Position numbers and translations under genes: made by a program
Part shown: in pieces, positions 33,156 through 46,500 of the stretch
Layout of the letters: every line of letters starts with the position of its first letter
Position numbering within the stretch: the stretch's first letter is position 1
Origin: Cytidiella melzeri
Taxonomy: Eukaryota; Basidiomycota; Agaricomycetes; Polyporales; Irpicaceae
DNA length: 64,000 nucleotides
Assembly (NCBI GenBank): GCA_022592445.1
Contig: JABYQR010000001.1
Location: 496,001 to 560,000 of the forward strand
Direction: 5' to 3'
Notes under the pieces: generated by a model
What the model saw: the letters and a program-made list of their open reading frames with translations, nothing else
What the model was told of the DNA's origin: nothing
Databases searched by the model: none

Positions 33156-34283
33156 GGTGGCAAGATGGAGGAGAAAGATCTCGGAAGATGATGGAGTTCC
33201 AGCGCAGATTTGAACTCCGACAGTATTTTCCGCTCTGCTCCAAATGTCGACACTTGAGTACTTGTTTTAGTAACACTACCGCAAACGAGCTCACTTACTG
33301 TACTGTAGGATGTCTCTATTTAGCTCCTATGTGCAATAATAAGAATGCTGACTGGTATGTCGCAGTGCGCAGTCGAGAGGAGCGATCTTGCTGATATAGA
33401 TGATCCGTCATGCACATCTGAGATTCCTTCGTCGGGAAAATAGCATTAGACGCCTTGCGGTCCTCGCGCGCACGGGTCGACCGCTGCTAAGTAGCTATAA
33501 TGTAGTTTCATGCGTCAATGTATGCGCCAGCCAAGCAATGATATGAGCAGAATTATCCTAAAATCTTACAAGTCATACCTCAGTACTGGTAACTGCAAGC
33601 CACTTCTCTCATTTCTACGGCCAACTGCCAGACTGAGGCTGATGGGTCTGCAGGCGGGAAGAAATCGGGAGGATGGGAACCGTGGTGTTCCCAAGCAGGC
33701 ATAGTCTCTGCAGGCTGATAGAACGAAGGTGCCTGCGACTGATCCCGTCTCACAATCGGAGCAAACGCGGCGGCGACGCTATAGATTCTTGCGGGTTTGG
33801 CTTGCAGTCAATGTACTCGGCGGTGTACAGTAGAGGGTGACAATGCTCACCAAAGACATACATTCGTGGTCTGAGCAATGAAAGTTCAAAGCGATGAGAG
33901 ACGATGGCACTGGAATGTCACAATATGTGACAGTCGCAATCAAAAGTGGTAACTACGCCCCAGTCACGTCTCCGGTGACGGAGTGACAGAGGCCGTCACT
34001 CGGTCCTCAATCTTCCTCCTCGTCGCTGTCGTTGTCGTTGTCGTCGACCACAGCGTTTGGCCAGTCGTCGAGGACGGCACAGGGCTCATCTTTTCAAGTC
34101 TCCTTTTTCTTCCATATCTCTCCTTCATCTTCTTTCAAAAATCGCTGTTTTGGGTGCGTATCAGTGTTGGGCATTGAACGTGGTGAACATTGACCTTCCT
34201 CCCTCCAGCGAGGGCAGACTTTTTCTCTTTAGGTCTGCGCATCTTCCCTTCTTGCTGTAAGCAATCTGCACAGACACCAGTCA
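33156..34283. other. Divergent intergenic region amidase / Bni4-like
   Basis: 1128 bases. Two small overlapping palindromes occur, CTCCGGTGACGGAG (33970-33983) and GAGTGAC...GTCACTC (33981-34001). They are followed by a pyrimidine-rich tract (TCGTTGTCGTTGTCGTCG) and T/C-rich leader sequence before the ATG at 34284. These could be promoter elements of the Bni4-like gene. No RNA gene was seen. Confidence 0.45.
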
Positions 34284-37065
34284 ATGGCCGTTCTCGCACC
34301 TCAAGACTGGCAGCCACCACGAGATCTTTCAATGGACGCGCCTACCAACACAATCAACACCTCTGTGCCACGACAGCGCTCCTCGCCAGCGAACGACCAC
34401 TCTGCAGCATCGACTCCTGTCTCACAACAGCCGTATCCCTATCCTGTACAGCAGCAACAGGCAGGATGGACGCCTCCGCATCCCCAACAACCATATTATC
34501 CCTCTTTTTATCAAAATCATCACCAACAAGCTTACCAACTCCATGCTCACCCGCCCCCGGGCCAGATGCATGCTCAATCTCCATATTATGACCCCACTAA
34601 TGCTCAGTTCGCTCAATGGGCCTATCAGCAAATGATGTTCAACGCCCACCAGGCTCATCAAATGTCCCACGTTCCCTCACCTCAACATCCTGCTCAGCGC
34701 AGTCGCACTGGAAGCGCTAGTACAAGCGATTACTTTGTCCCTCCGCAAGTACCAGCCTACAGTCCTTTTCCAAGTGGAACACCGCCAGCGCACCCGCCTC
34801 AGCTACCCAATTCGTATTCCTCTGCGCCGAGTGACCAATCGCCTCATCAGACCCAATATAATGGTTACCACCCTTATCGTCGTCCCAATCGTCAAGGTTC
34901 CCAACACCTCGAGTCCCCACAGACTACTCCCAGCGGGGATTGGCGCACAGGATCATTCCAACCGCCGTATGCTCGCACGGATGCCGCTGGCTCGTCAACG
35001 TCGGTCAATTCGGCTTCCTCTCACTCCGGCAGCTCCCGCCATCGTACCAACAGTCTCCAAAGTTCCTCTCCACAGCCTACAAGCAGTACGAAGCCTCCCT
35101 CGTCGGCTGGAAGTGTAAGAGGTACCAGCAATGTTGCATCGAGCTCAGGCCCTGCCGCAAATCCAACTCGTCCCCACCAACGCACAACATCTTCCTCATC
35201 TAGCTCTTCATCAGCAACATCTCGTCCGTCGGTCTCTTCTCCTTCTGCTATATCTGTACCATCCCCCGCATCCTCCACACTACGTAAACCGTCGCCGTTA
35301 TCTCAGGGCACTTTCACCGCTGCTGAGAAGCGCATGTCCCGAGACGATAGCGATCTTGCAGCAATGCTAGAGCCCACACCAGGTGTGCGTAGTGGTGGGC
35401 TCAAGGGACGATTGCGCCGGGCGCTCTCGCTTAATGCTGGTGCTACCCTGCGCGAAGAAGACGAGGAAGAGCGACCGCAGAACGGATCATCTCGTCGGAC
35501 CACTACCGTTAGCAGTTCAAGCTCGACTGTGCTAGGTGATGATGAGAGCACGGCAACCGTACAGAAGAAGAAGTCCAAGTCTTTGTTCAACTCGCGCTTG
35601 AACCGTTCTACGGATAACATCTCCTTATCATCGACCATGTCATCGGCGTCTATGGTCATACGCAAGCTTGGAAACATTGGTAAACTGACGAGGCGCAACT
35701 CTCTAGCGGGTATCACGTCGCTGTTCAAGGACAAGAAGGATAAAGAGGGTGGTAAGGAAGAAGGCAAGGAAGCTGCAGAGGTCGGCGCGAAGAAGGGCAA
35801 GAAGAAGAAGGACGGGAAGGGACAAGTCTCAGAGCCTAGTGTCTCCCTTGCTACCGCGGAGCTGGACCCCGCCGAATGGTCGCCGGAAATGAATGGACTT
35901 AGCCCCGCCGCTAGGCTTGCTAGGCAGCATACACTCAAAAGCAACGCCGAGGCTGCTGCCAGGGCTAAGTCCGAGCAGGAGACCAAGGCTGCATCTGCAA
36001 TCAAGGGCAGTAGTGTGCCAGGTCCCTGGGAAAGGAACACCACCACACGACAGGCGGAGAATGTATCTGGAAAAGGCCTGACGAGGATTACTGAGGATGG
36101 TTCCAGGGTGCTCGTGGAGGACGACGATTCGGATAGCGAGGATGGTCATGGTGAACCCGGCATGTATAATCAGAGCACGGAGGGCTGGGACGAGGATGAC
36201 GACGACTGGGGCGAGGCGCAGGATGAGGACGTCACTATTCGGCAAAGCTTGGAATTTGCACACTTGGATGATGAGGAGATGGAGCCGTGGGCGATCAATA
36301 TTAGGCGAAGTGAAGAACGGACGCGGAAACCAGCAAAAGGTATCTTGAAGAGTGAGTCGCATATTACCTACTTTTACTCTTGGTCTGATCTCACCTCTAT
36401 TACAGTGCGACCAGATGGGTCAAGTTACGATCAAGAGGCATATTCTGGGCGATCGAACCAATTGCTGGGTCGTAACCGTTCGAACTCGTACAATTCTACC
36501 CCTTCACACGGGCCTGAACTTGGACCACTTGCTCACATCCCTTCTCCTGATCCCGACCACATTGATGGATTGCACAAGCACGCTCATGCTACGCCCTCTT
36601 CTACCCAATCCCCCTTCCTACCTCCGCTGTCCTTCGACACGAAGAGTTCCTTGACTGAGTCCACGAAAGACTCTGACACGAACACCGTGCGGGCACCGAG
36701 TCCGGAGAAGGCGTTCTTCAATCACCCCAATTCGTCTGCTCCAGCGCTGTCGAACATGTTCTCTTCCAACCCGCCCACCTTGACACAGCGCTCCGCCACC
36801 GCACCAGCGAAGCGACTGGCCTTTGCGACCAATCTTTCTGTCTACGACACTTTCCCTGCTACAGTGTACGACAGACGGAGTGAGCCTGCTACCTGGAGTC
36901 GATTGACGCCGACGTTGGCGCAGCGTATCAAGGAAGAGTTGAATTCCTACAAGATGGAGGAGATGGAAGTGCATGCCTCTAGTCGTATACAGTGCGTGCA
37001 GTTCTACTCGTTGTGTGCTACCTACTGACCCAGTACCCTCACCCAGCACCCAATTCTTTGTGTAG
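34284..37065 (+). CDS. Bni4/Afr1-like PP1-targeting protein
   Basis: Exons 34284-36351, 36406-36991 and 37047-37065 give a closed frame of 890 residues. The first half is disordered, rich in Gln, Pro, Ser and Tyr. A basic block follows (FNSRLNRSTDNISLSS, then RKLGNIGKLTRRNSLAG). The extreme C-terminus has YDTFPATVYDRRSEPATW and LTPTLAQRIKEELNSYKMEE, ending RIHTQFFV. This matches the conserved tail of yeast Bni4/Afr1 as I remember it, which places PP1 (Glc7) at the septum to direct chitin synthesis. Just before it KRLAFA fits the RVxF-type PP1 docking consensus. The 54-nt intron at 36352 is free of stops, so retention would give a longer protein. The function is inferred from the tail only. 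Confidence 0.75.
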
Positions 37066-37842
37066 ACTTCTTCGATAGGGATCAAAGTGCCCATGTTCAA
37101 CATCTTCTGCGATGGCTCTACAGTCGATATATTGATCTAGCTACTGTATTCAACTCGTCATTCTCCCCCAACTCATCAACCGCCCAAACCAAGATGTTTC
37201 CCAATGCCTGTGTGGATCAGCATCCTCCGATCTCATATCAAGTTATACCCGTCAATTCTCAGTCTCACTGGTCTCAATCCCCCTCATGTGTAGTATTATT
37301 CGCGCACAGCGTGCGCTTCATTCAATCGTGGCTATCCCTTCTCTTGCATTTGAACAAATATGGGACGGACTTTATGGAAGCTGCCCGCCTTTCTGATTTT
37401 GTTTCTAGCTAACATTTCGATGTTTATCATGCTCAAGTTCTCTTTATTGTGTTTCCCTGTGTCGTCGTACAGTGAATTTATTTCTCATTACATCTCCGCC
37501 ACTTAGAGCGTACGACGACCATGGTCGGTTGGGAGCAGTATACAGCAAGTTCCGATGATTTCAGAAAGCGATTTTACTACAGCGTGAAAAACCAAGATGA
37601 TGATGACAACAGTTACAGCAAGAAGGACAAAGATGTGCACAGATTGTGGTATGACGAAGAGGATGGGTGGTGAGATGTGCGGGGTATACAACACAACGTG
37701 GTGGGTGGGATTTCTATGCAAGACTACAACGTAAAACAAGAAAGCGGCATAGATTCCAAGAAAACGAACACATTTCAATGTCGGGAGATGTTGGTGCGCA
37801 GTGGGGGAAAAAACCGAAAATACAACATGATAGCAGCTTCCT
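37066..37842. other. Convergent intergenic region Bni4-like / RdRP
   Basis: 777 bases between two stops, so it should hold both 3' UTRs. Short open frames on both strands have no supporting motif. Confidence 0.5.
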
Positions 37843-40800
37843 TCATGATCCGTTGATAAAGCGTTTGTGACAATAGAACGTCTCGTACGAGGTCGAGGCG
37901 ACGGACTTCTCGCGCCCGTTCGATACTGCTTGAGCCTTGATCGCACATAGCTGGCGGTACGCCACGTCGAAGGGAAACCGGTACTTGCGCTTCTCGCAGC
38001 CGACGATGTACGCATACGATGCTTTGAGTCGTGCGATCTCGTTCGCGCTGCGCACTGAGCAGAAGGGGCGTGGGTCGGGATCGGTGGCGAAGCTCAGCGA
38101 GAGCGACCGGAGGATATCCTGTCTCTTCCGGATATCCATGTCGGTGAAGGTGTTGGAGGATTTGGACGGGTCCGGGTTCGAGTTATGGTCTGTCTTAGCC
38201 GTACGTTTTTTCCAGTCATCGAATACTTTCCTGACGTGGGTCTCGATTGCCTTCAGCATACTTGCGAGAGTTTCGCTGCTTGAACCCTCGGTCATCATTT
38301 GGGTCATTCTTGCACGCGTTTCGATCCCTACATAGTCCGCTTCAATGAGCCTCCTCGCCTGTGCGACGAATTCATTCCTCTCTGCTTGAACTTTCGTAAG
38401 CATATGCTCGAATTCGAGCCAGGGTCGGACAAGGTCCTCATCGCGGCGCACTTCGTCGCTGTTGGCAAGTCGAGATTCGATGACAGCGAGCTGGGCAGAA
38501 TGCTCCTTCTTCACTTCTTCCTTGAGCACGTCCATGATGAACGTCGGGAGGTGCGTTGCTCGTTTTGGAGGAGCCAAATTCGACGAATTCACGGTCTTCT
38601 TCTTTTTCTTCGACTCACCAACAAGCTGTTTCCAGTCTGGTTGCTTGCTGTACAGATTCCGGTCGCAATTCTGCTTCTCGCGCTTGATCGAAACTCCAGT
38701 CTTTATGCCATCAAGGACAGAACAGAATCTGCAGATATCAATGAAGTCAGCCCTCGAAGGTATCAGCAAAAAGGGGAAGACGTACATGTATGCAAGGCGA
38801 ACCGTTTCAGGATGATCGTATCCGTTCACGTAGATTGAGTTCTCCCAGTACGTAGAATACGTGCCAACCACAGCGGGATCTCTAAGCTGGGCCAGTAAGA
38901 AAGACTGCAGCTCAGATATCTGGCGAGGGATCGATGTATCGGGTGGTACCCGTATCCGGAAGTCTTCTGCGGTTTCAATAGCTTTCGATACATATTCGGA
39001 TACAGAAGCTGGCTCCTTAGCAAAACTCTTGTCTGCACATTTGAAATGCTCGAGCAGGCTGGGCTCCCAGTACGCAGACATCAGATCCCCGTCATAATCG
39101 CCTATGATATATCAGTCGCGAATTCGGTGAGCCTTCCACCAGGGTGCGCTATGAGAACGTACCACCGCCGGTCATGCTCGCGAGATGACAGTCAAGTCTT
39201 TCGCCGTTGACGATGTGGCCCTTTGTCGAAACGACGATGACATCGTCGTAGTTTCTCAGCTCCGGTCGCAAGACACCCGTAGCCTGAAGAGGCCCATTAT
39301 CAACGTCAGGCACAGCAAGTCCGATAAAGCATCGCTTACCTTCTGGATGTCACTTGGTACTTTGCATGGGTGACGAGTCAACTACGCCAAAGTAAGTGAC
39401 GAAATGAGCCAAAAAATATCGCCTAACATACGAGCAGAGGGCCAAGAATCATATTGGTAGGTACACCATCTGGGCCTTGAACTCTTTTTGTTGAAAATTT
39501 GATTTGACATTCTCCAGGATTCAGGACACCTACAGGATCTACAAAGTCTGCTCTCAGCAGTGTCAGGACAAGAGAATGTTGAACACCAACCAGGAATGAC
39601 GAAAGCGGTACATGAGAGCTGAACTTTGATGTGGAATTTTGTTGCTAACGATGTGAGCGATTTTTTGGCAACTCGTAGTAGTTTGTCCCTGAGAAGGGAG
39701 CACGTCGATGGACTGAACCCCGAGTCCAGCAGTCCCATGCACGTCTCTTCGAGAGAAGAGGGCTGACCGCTGATAGGGTCATCCCACCAGGCTGTGGATG
39801 ATTCACGCCCAACTTCCATCAAGGCCAAATCGTCGTCCGCAATGCAGTCGCTATCGACCGGTTCCTCGTAATCCTCGTAAATGTATCCTTTTGCACGCGC
39901 CGACCCAGCATGCTGTCGAGCAAGCCTGGCAGATACAACGTTGCCCTCCCTGGAGATATTCTCTCGCAGCTTAGACAAGCCGTTTGGCCCATCCCAGAGT
40001 GTGAGCATTTCCACCTTTCTGGCAAAGGACTCCTTCATCATATCCCGAAACGTCGTCGCAGGCACTCCATTTTCAGCCAGATTTATTATCGTCTCTGAGG
40101 AAAGCTGCGCTGGGGTTTTCATGTGAGAGGACCGCAAGAAGTCAACGGTGTAATGCGCAACGTCATCGTCCGACTCGGCGTATACGATCTTCTGCTGGTA
40201 CTTCCGAATCCATACAATTGGTCGCTTGTCTGGCGTCGGCGAGGCATGGTCAGGATGGATTGTGAGTAAACCCTATCGGTGCGTCAGCATCGATCATGTA
40301 AATTCTCCCGGGAGCTCACTTTCGCTCCGTTAATCCGGACTTGCACTGCAGTAGGATATGTCACCCATCGAAAGCATTCACACAGCAGGGAGAACAAATT
40401 CCCATTTGCAAGGCCGCATCCGTCGGTCATCGTAAACTCGGAAGGCACTTTCGTCTTGCCAACATATGCGTCCGCCACTGTCAGTTGAGCCCTGTCAGCA
40501 GACTGTTGATCCCGAAAGGCCACAATGAAACAGACCGATATCATCAATTACTAACAAGTCCTCCTTTGCAATCCTAACACTAGGAACGGAGTTCGACAGC
40601 CCGAGGGCAAAACGAGAGGCCCACTTCGCCATGTGCTGTAAAAATAGTGAGTATCTGCATGCGACGAATAAGTCTGGTTAAGTTACCTGGTCAGAATTGA
40701 GCTTCAAGGGGTTATGCCACCGTAGGAAATCCAGCAGGGACATGTCCAGAGGATTTTGTGCGCTGGTTGAAGGCTGTATCCTGTACGATTCCATGCTCCC

Positions 40801-42151
40801 GAGAGTTTCCTGGTAGACTTCATTTGTCTGGACCAGGAAGACGCTGCCTTCCTTTGCATAGAACGCGCGAAATACACGTGTGAAGATGACGAAAGGACGC
40901 TTGAAGAAACGTTCCAAAGCAGCGTTCGAGTTGGGAGAGAAAACCTTCTCATGTAAGCGTACGCGAATGAAGCGTTTAGACCCAAACCGGCGCGTGAAAC
41001 GATTGGAAGAGCCGAGAGATGGGGTTTCTAGGGTGAGTTGATACGGCTCCAAGCTTGTACTTGGGGAGTTCTTCGTCACCTTTGCGGTAAAGTGTATTTT
41101 GCCACCGTACCAGTCCTTGCACTCGTCTTGAAAATAGACATCTCTTGCCTTAATTGCACGGCTCTCATGTTCTTCTTCTCTGTCTAATTCTTCCCAAGGT
41201 GCCTAAAATATTGAAGCGTTATCGTACAGGCTTCCGTGCGATGAGATTTTCCAAAAGGCTTACCTTTGCTGCTCTCTCCTGTGCAAAAGCCTTTTCTAAA
41301 GTCGGATCCAATTTGCGTTGCGTATGCGCCGCCAAATCTTTACGTCTCGCATCCTCAACAACACGAGAAACGGCAGGTGCCGCTATAACATTAGGTTCGT
41401 TTGCGTAGGCTTTGAGGTCGGACAAAGAGAGATTATCTTTTGGGGTGCCGTTCGACAGTAGTCGTGCCACCTCCCACCAAAAGCCAACAGGCATTCCGGT
41501 GAAAAAACTGCTGAATCTTGTGTCGTACGCCTACGCAAAGATGAGACGATCAGACAAGAATCCTGCAGATCAGAATCATGTCTCTCGTACCACAACATAA
41601 GGGCTGTGTTCGTCAAAATCATCGAAGGTTGTGTGAATCTCCTTCGAGCTCGTCGAGAAGGAGTCGGCGGACGAACTCGATTTGAATAGCTTTGAGGGAG
41701 GAGCAGGGGAGGTAGATTCTGAGTTGCCAATATCTGGGGATTCCTCCCGTTTTCGCTTTGAATAAACCGGTGCATCTGTTGCATATTGTGTACAAGGGCC
41801 TGACTGGGACTGGGAGAGACCTTGGCTCTGATTGAGCTCGTGCTCTATATACTTGGTGGAATGAGATCAACGCTGAGTATGGGTAAGAAATATATGACCT
41901 GGGAGAGACAGGCAGAGTTCGTACCCATCAGGGTAGGACTCTGTACTGGCCTACAGATTTTATAGCATTAAGTTAAGGACATTAAATGTGCCAATGAAGT
42001 CCTGAAACGCACCGACGATAGACTGGATCTGGGTCTCAGGATTGTGTCCAGTTCCAGGACAGCGTCGCCCATGACAGTGAAGAGCACACTCAACGGCTTG
42101 GAGGTCGGCGTCGTGCGATGGTGTTCTTCGTGCAATGTACAACTTGCTCAT
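37843..42151 (-). CDS. RNA-dependent RNA polymerase of the RNAi pathway (QDE-1/RdRP family)
   Basis: Cellular RdRP that makes double-stranded RNA from aberrant transcripts for Dicer. The catalytic loop GGGDYDGDLMSAYW is joined across an intron at about 39103-39163 and has all three Asp. Upstream lie the double-psi barrel parts (VPSEFTMTDGCGLANGN, RINGAKGLL, then RPIVWIRKYQQKI). Downstream is a long helical domain with a Lys-rich insert (ESKKKKKTVNSS). The N-terminal region includes SPYVV and GMPVGFWWEVARLL; the frame stops at 37843 after RFINGS. At least eight introns are present. The start at 42151 (MSKLYIARRTPSHDADLQ) is tentative: this exon joins the rest by plausible but unproven splices near 41840-42010. 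Divergent from BCP1. Confidence 0.9.
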
Positions 42152-42303
42152 CTAGTAGTACTGCACGATGGCAGCGACCATCTGAGACGCGGCGATCTCG
42201 GTTGCCATTAGCTCCCATTAGCGCCTGCACTGGCAGAAAACTTGACTCTGCCCACCGTGGACGTCTGTCTTGAACGACCAGCGACGCCGGCCACACGACG
42301 GTC

Positions 42304-43381
42304 ATGTCTAAACGAAAGCAGAAAGACGACGATGGCAACGAGGACAACAGCGATGATGTACGTAGAGACGATGAGCAGCGATCCGAAACCCAAACTCCTG
42401 CAATCTGACTCACCGGAAACCTAGTAGAGCCTCGTCAACGTCGATTTCGATTTCTTCGATCCAAATCCGGACGTGGACTACTTGGCCTTGAAACGACTAG
42501 CAACTCAGCTCTGGCAAGGCGACGCGGAGTCATTACAAGTGCATGACTTTGCTGAGCTGGTTTTGAGCCAGCCCCAAGTGGGGACTACCATCAAGTGCGA
42601 CGGAAAGGAAAGCGACCCGTACGCGTTTCTGACGGTGGTAAACGTCCATGTCCACCAGGTGCGTTACGTTGCCAGTCTGATGATTGGTCGCCTACACACT
42701 GACGCTCCGCAGACTCGGCCGTTCGTGAAAGCTCTGATAGATTATGTACTCAACAAATCCTCCGGAAACCCTATGTTCCATGCAGCCCTCAAGGACTTAC
42801 TAGGACCACAAGATCTTCAGTCACACAACCATCTCGCCTTCGTGTTCTCTGAGAGGCTAATGAACATGCCGGTACAGCTGATGCCTGTCATGTACAAAAT
42901 GCTCAGTGAGGAGATCCAATGGGCACTCGACGACGTGCGTGTCTCAAATCGACCTTTGCGCGTGATACTCACTGTCTCCTCTTCAGAACGAGCCTTTCAA
43001 GTTTTCTCATTACCTCTTTCTATCACAAACCTGTAAACTCTCGGCTGAAGAGGTGGCAGAGCTTGACCATAGGGTCCCGCCTTCAAAGAAGCAGAGGGCG
43101 GCAGTGATCTCGAGCAATGAGCCGAAAATAATCCCTATACACCCAGAGGACGAGCAAATTCTACAGGTACGGGTGGAGCTCTCAAAGTCGACCCTCCATG
43201 TTCTAACACAGCATAGCTTGCTACCTCCACTGTCGATTTTACATACTCAACGGCAGTTCAGCGAGACAGCGACTCGCTCGGCCTGGATCTAGGAGGCAGA
43301 CTGATGTTGATGCCTGCCGAACGCCTACCTCAACTCGTGAATGCTCTAGCAGAGGCCTACCCCCCGCCGCAAAGTCCTTGA
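42304..43381 (+). CDS. BCP1: Bcp1/BCCIP family protein
   Basis: Exons 42304-42357, 42428-42658, 42713-42934, 42987-43166 and 43217-43381 sum to 852 nt, a closed frame of 283 residues, the usual size. In yeast Bcp1 is a nuclear chaperone for ribosomal protein Rpl23 and Mss4 export; the human BCCIP binds BRCA2 and p21. An acidic/Lys N-terminus leads to VDFDFFDPNPDVDYLALKRL, which is diagnostic. FKFSHYLFLSQTC is the conserved central motif, then VDFTYSTAVQRDSDSLGLD near the C-terminus. The first intron lies directly after the acidic exon. It shares a 152-base divergent promoter with the RdRP start and converges with VPS35. Confidence 0.93.
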
Positions 43382-43529
43382 TTGCAAGGATGTCAAAATT
43401 ATATACGAAAGCGGACGCTATGTAGCACACCGTATACAGTAGTACAGAGAAATAATGATGTCGCAGAACAAACACAAAACGAGCATGGAAGCCGTCGTAC
43501 AGGGTGCTCCGAAGCAGTTACTCCGTAGG

Positions 43530-46500
43530 CTATCTGGTGATGCCCATTTTGAGCAGGGCCCCTACCACATCGACCTCGTCCCATCTTGATCCTGCAGTGG
43601 ACTCGGTTGCAGCAGCCGTCTTCTTGCTTTGGATGTAGACTAGAGTATTACGGAAGTGGCGAGCGATCATTTCCGGTGTCTGTACGCTATCAAGTAGACC
43701 GGGTGGTGCACGTTGTGACGGATGAACATCAGGCGAGGAGACATTATCGATGTTCTGCGTGATGAGCTCTACGAGACTGTTGACAAACTTCGGCGTCACC
43801 TAAAAACAAAACCTCAGCAAGCCGTTCGCCATGAACACTGAACTGAACAGCTCAAAACGTACAGCTGGCGCTCCTCGGTCAAGGTAGAATAAATACTTGT
43901 CAAGAGTATCACAGTAAAGCTGCACGGTGACGATTTCCTCGATGGCAGAGTTCGCGATGCGCAGCGCTTTCTGCAAGCACTCCAGCACTCGCTTACTGTC
44001 CTGGTGAGGATACTGGTGACACTTCATAAGTATTCCAGGCGCATTCAGTACAAAACTAGAAGCACTCACGGCCTTCTTCTCCGCGCCATCTTCCTTCGGT
44101 GAAGCGGGCTTCTCTGTCTCCTTCGTAGCTACCGGCGACGCCGCGCCCTCCTCCTCCGGTGGAATCTCTTGCCACCAAAGATGACTGGCCAAATTGACGG
44201 CGGCTGCCTGATGAGGTTTCTTCAGCAACCTAGCACCGTGCAACGCCGCCTTGGTGATGAGCGTGTCGTAGTTGTCCTCACTGAACACCTTGGCAGCTTG
44301 CAATGTGCCTATGATGAGGGTGATGGCCTGCAGCTGAGCCCGACTCTCCGATATACTATCCTCGTAAACAGAGAACGCCTGCACGTATAGGTCGTACGTG
44401 AGGTCTTCAAATTCACACTCGTCCGATATCTGTGCTGCAAGGAGGAACAAGCGCAGCGCTATTGACGGCGCTTCCACCTGAGTTGCCAATATGGAGATGA
44501 GCTGACGAACAAATTTGAGTATTGTTTGGGCTTTTGTTTGCCATTCGTCTTCCTGTGCACGATGAAAGTTAGTATATGGTGACTTTCGGAGAAGTAAGAC
44601 ATACTACGTGTTCCCTATTCTTGTATCTCCGACACAACTTGATAGCGGATGTGATGAGTGCAGGATAAGTGAATCGCATGCGATCACCGCCGGTCTCGAA
44701 ATGTCTTCGCGCTGTTTGCAGCAGCTGTGGTAATATAAGTATAACGGGGACTCTTTTTCAATACATACTGAACCTACCTCAAACTGCACATCGAGCGAAT
44801 CTGCCCGGAATAGATGCACCATACGAGCGATCCATCCCTGCTCCTCTGCTAGCTCTTCCTTCTCGTGCAAATGCGATCCGCCTCTTCGATCTCGCCCACC
44901 GGACGGGGGGTTCGGATGAGGGGCACCGTCTTGTTGATCCTTGATGAGCACATGGCATAACTCAAGGATGCCATCAACGTCCTCAGGAGCCTCGATGACT
45001 GTCTCATTCTTAAGTACGGACGATATAACGGCATGAGACAGTGATCGACGGGTGGAGAACGGCTGAAGAGTGAGCAGCGGGGAATACCGCTGTAGTGCGA
45101 GGAGAGTCAGGACGGATTGGTATGAGTTGATCGGGGCCAAGAGCAATGAAGCTAGATTAGCAGTTGTTTGAGGCGCATGCAGATCGGGGCTAGTGTACGT
45201 CTTGAGAGATGCATTGACATGATAAGAACTGTAAGCGCATACCTCGTCTGGAACCCTTGTATCTTCTCGTGCGCGAAGCCAAGGACCTGGTCCACATACT
45301 CCAATCTATCCGGGTAACAGCTGAGAGAGAGGTTCGTAAGCGAGACAAGCAGGGCTGTGATATCTTGGATTGAGAGATCGGGGCGAGCCTGACTTGATGT
45401 CAGTGATGGACAAAGTTCCCTATCATGTAGAGCGACTCACCTTGATCAACTCTACAACCTGCTCCCAAAACACTTCGAAAAGCTTCACATCCTGAGGTAT
45501 CCCTCGGAATTTCTTCACGAGCTGCTCTTTCTCTTTCTCCTTCCCTTTATCCACCTTCTCTGTTTCCGACGCCGTCTTCTCCTCTGTCTCCGCATCCCCT
45601 TCTAGTGTCGTCTCCCCAGCCGAGGTTGTCTCCACAGCTGACTTCTCTGCCGCAGGACTTTGAGGCACTGATCCCCAGCCACTCGTGCTCAACTCAGTGA
45701 CGGGAGTATAAGAGCCGTTGGTACCGTTGAAAGCGTGATTCTGTCGTAGTCGGGCCTTCTGTACACTGACTTTCTCAGCCAGACGCCGTGCTGCGGCTTC
45801 TTCCTGTCGCTTGGTCTCTTCAGGATCTTCATTCTCGGCTTCACGGGCAGCATACGCAGCTAATCGGTCAATCAAGGCAATGACTATGCTCTTGATATTC
45901 ACTTTGGGATGCAGTTGAGCGGTTGCCGATAGGAAAGGACCGAGGGTGTGCAGATGAAATTCGTCGGTGAATACCTTTGCAAACGGCATAGGTGTGAGCC
46001 TTAAACTTATTGAAGCCTTAACACGCACCTGAATCACGACTTCCATAAGGTATTCTTGGGCAATGACATCTTTACAGCTAACGACCTGTTGAAGTATACT
46101 TGGCAGGATCTCTGTCTGGTACATGTCGAGGTCCACGCCGTCGAGCTGGCTCAGACGGACAAGGTTGGTGCCAACAAGGATACGCAACTCTTTCCGTTCC
46201 ATTTCGCGCTTCTCGCGGTCGCGTGAATGGCCTTGGTGTTGTAATCGGACCCATAGCTTGTTCATCTCGATGAAGTTCGTGAGCACGAACGTTATCGAAT
46301 CTTGCAGGTTTCCCATAGGGCTGATACAGGTTAGTACAAATGAAACTGACTGTAAGCACTACGCACCCAGCGTCGGTACCAATTGGAAGATGATCCCTCG
46401 TCTGCCCGCTAAGATAGTGCCGCAGGAAAAGCCCACGGATGGGATGCAACACTCCCCGAGACATCTCCATCATATCCTTCATTATCTCCTTCACCGGCGC

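Noticed and set aside
35303..36046. 247-codon minus-strand frame in the Bni4-like gene
   Set aside because: Antisense of a Ser/Lys/Glu-rich coding exon; no motif, and the plus strand carries the conserved tail.
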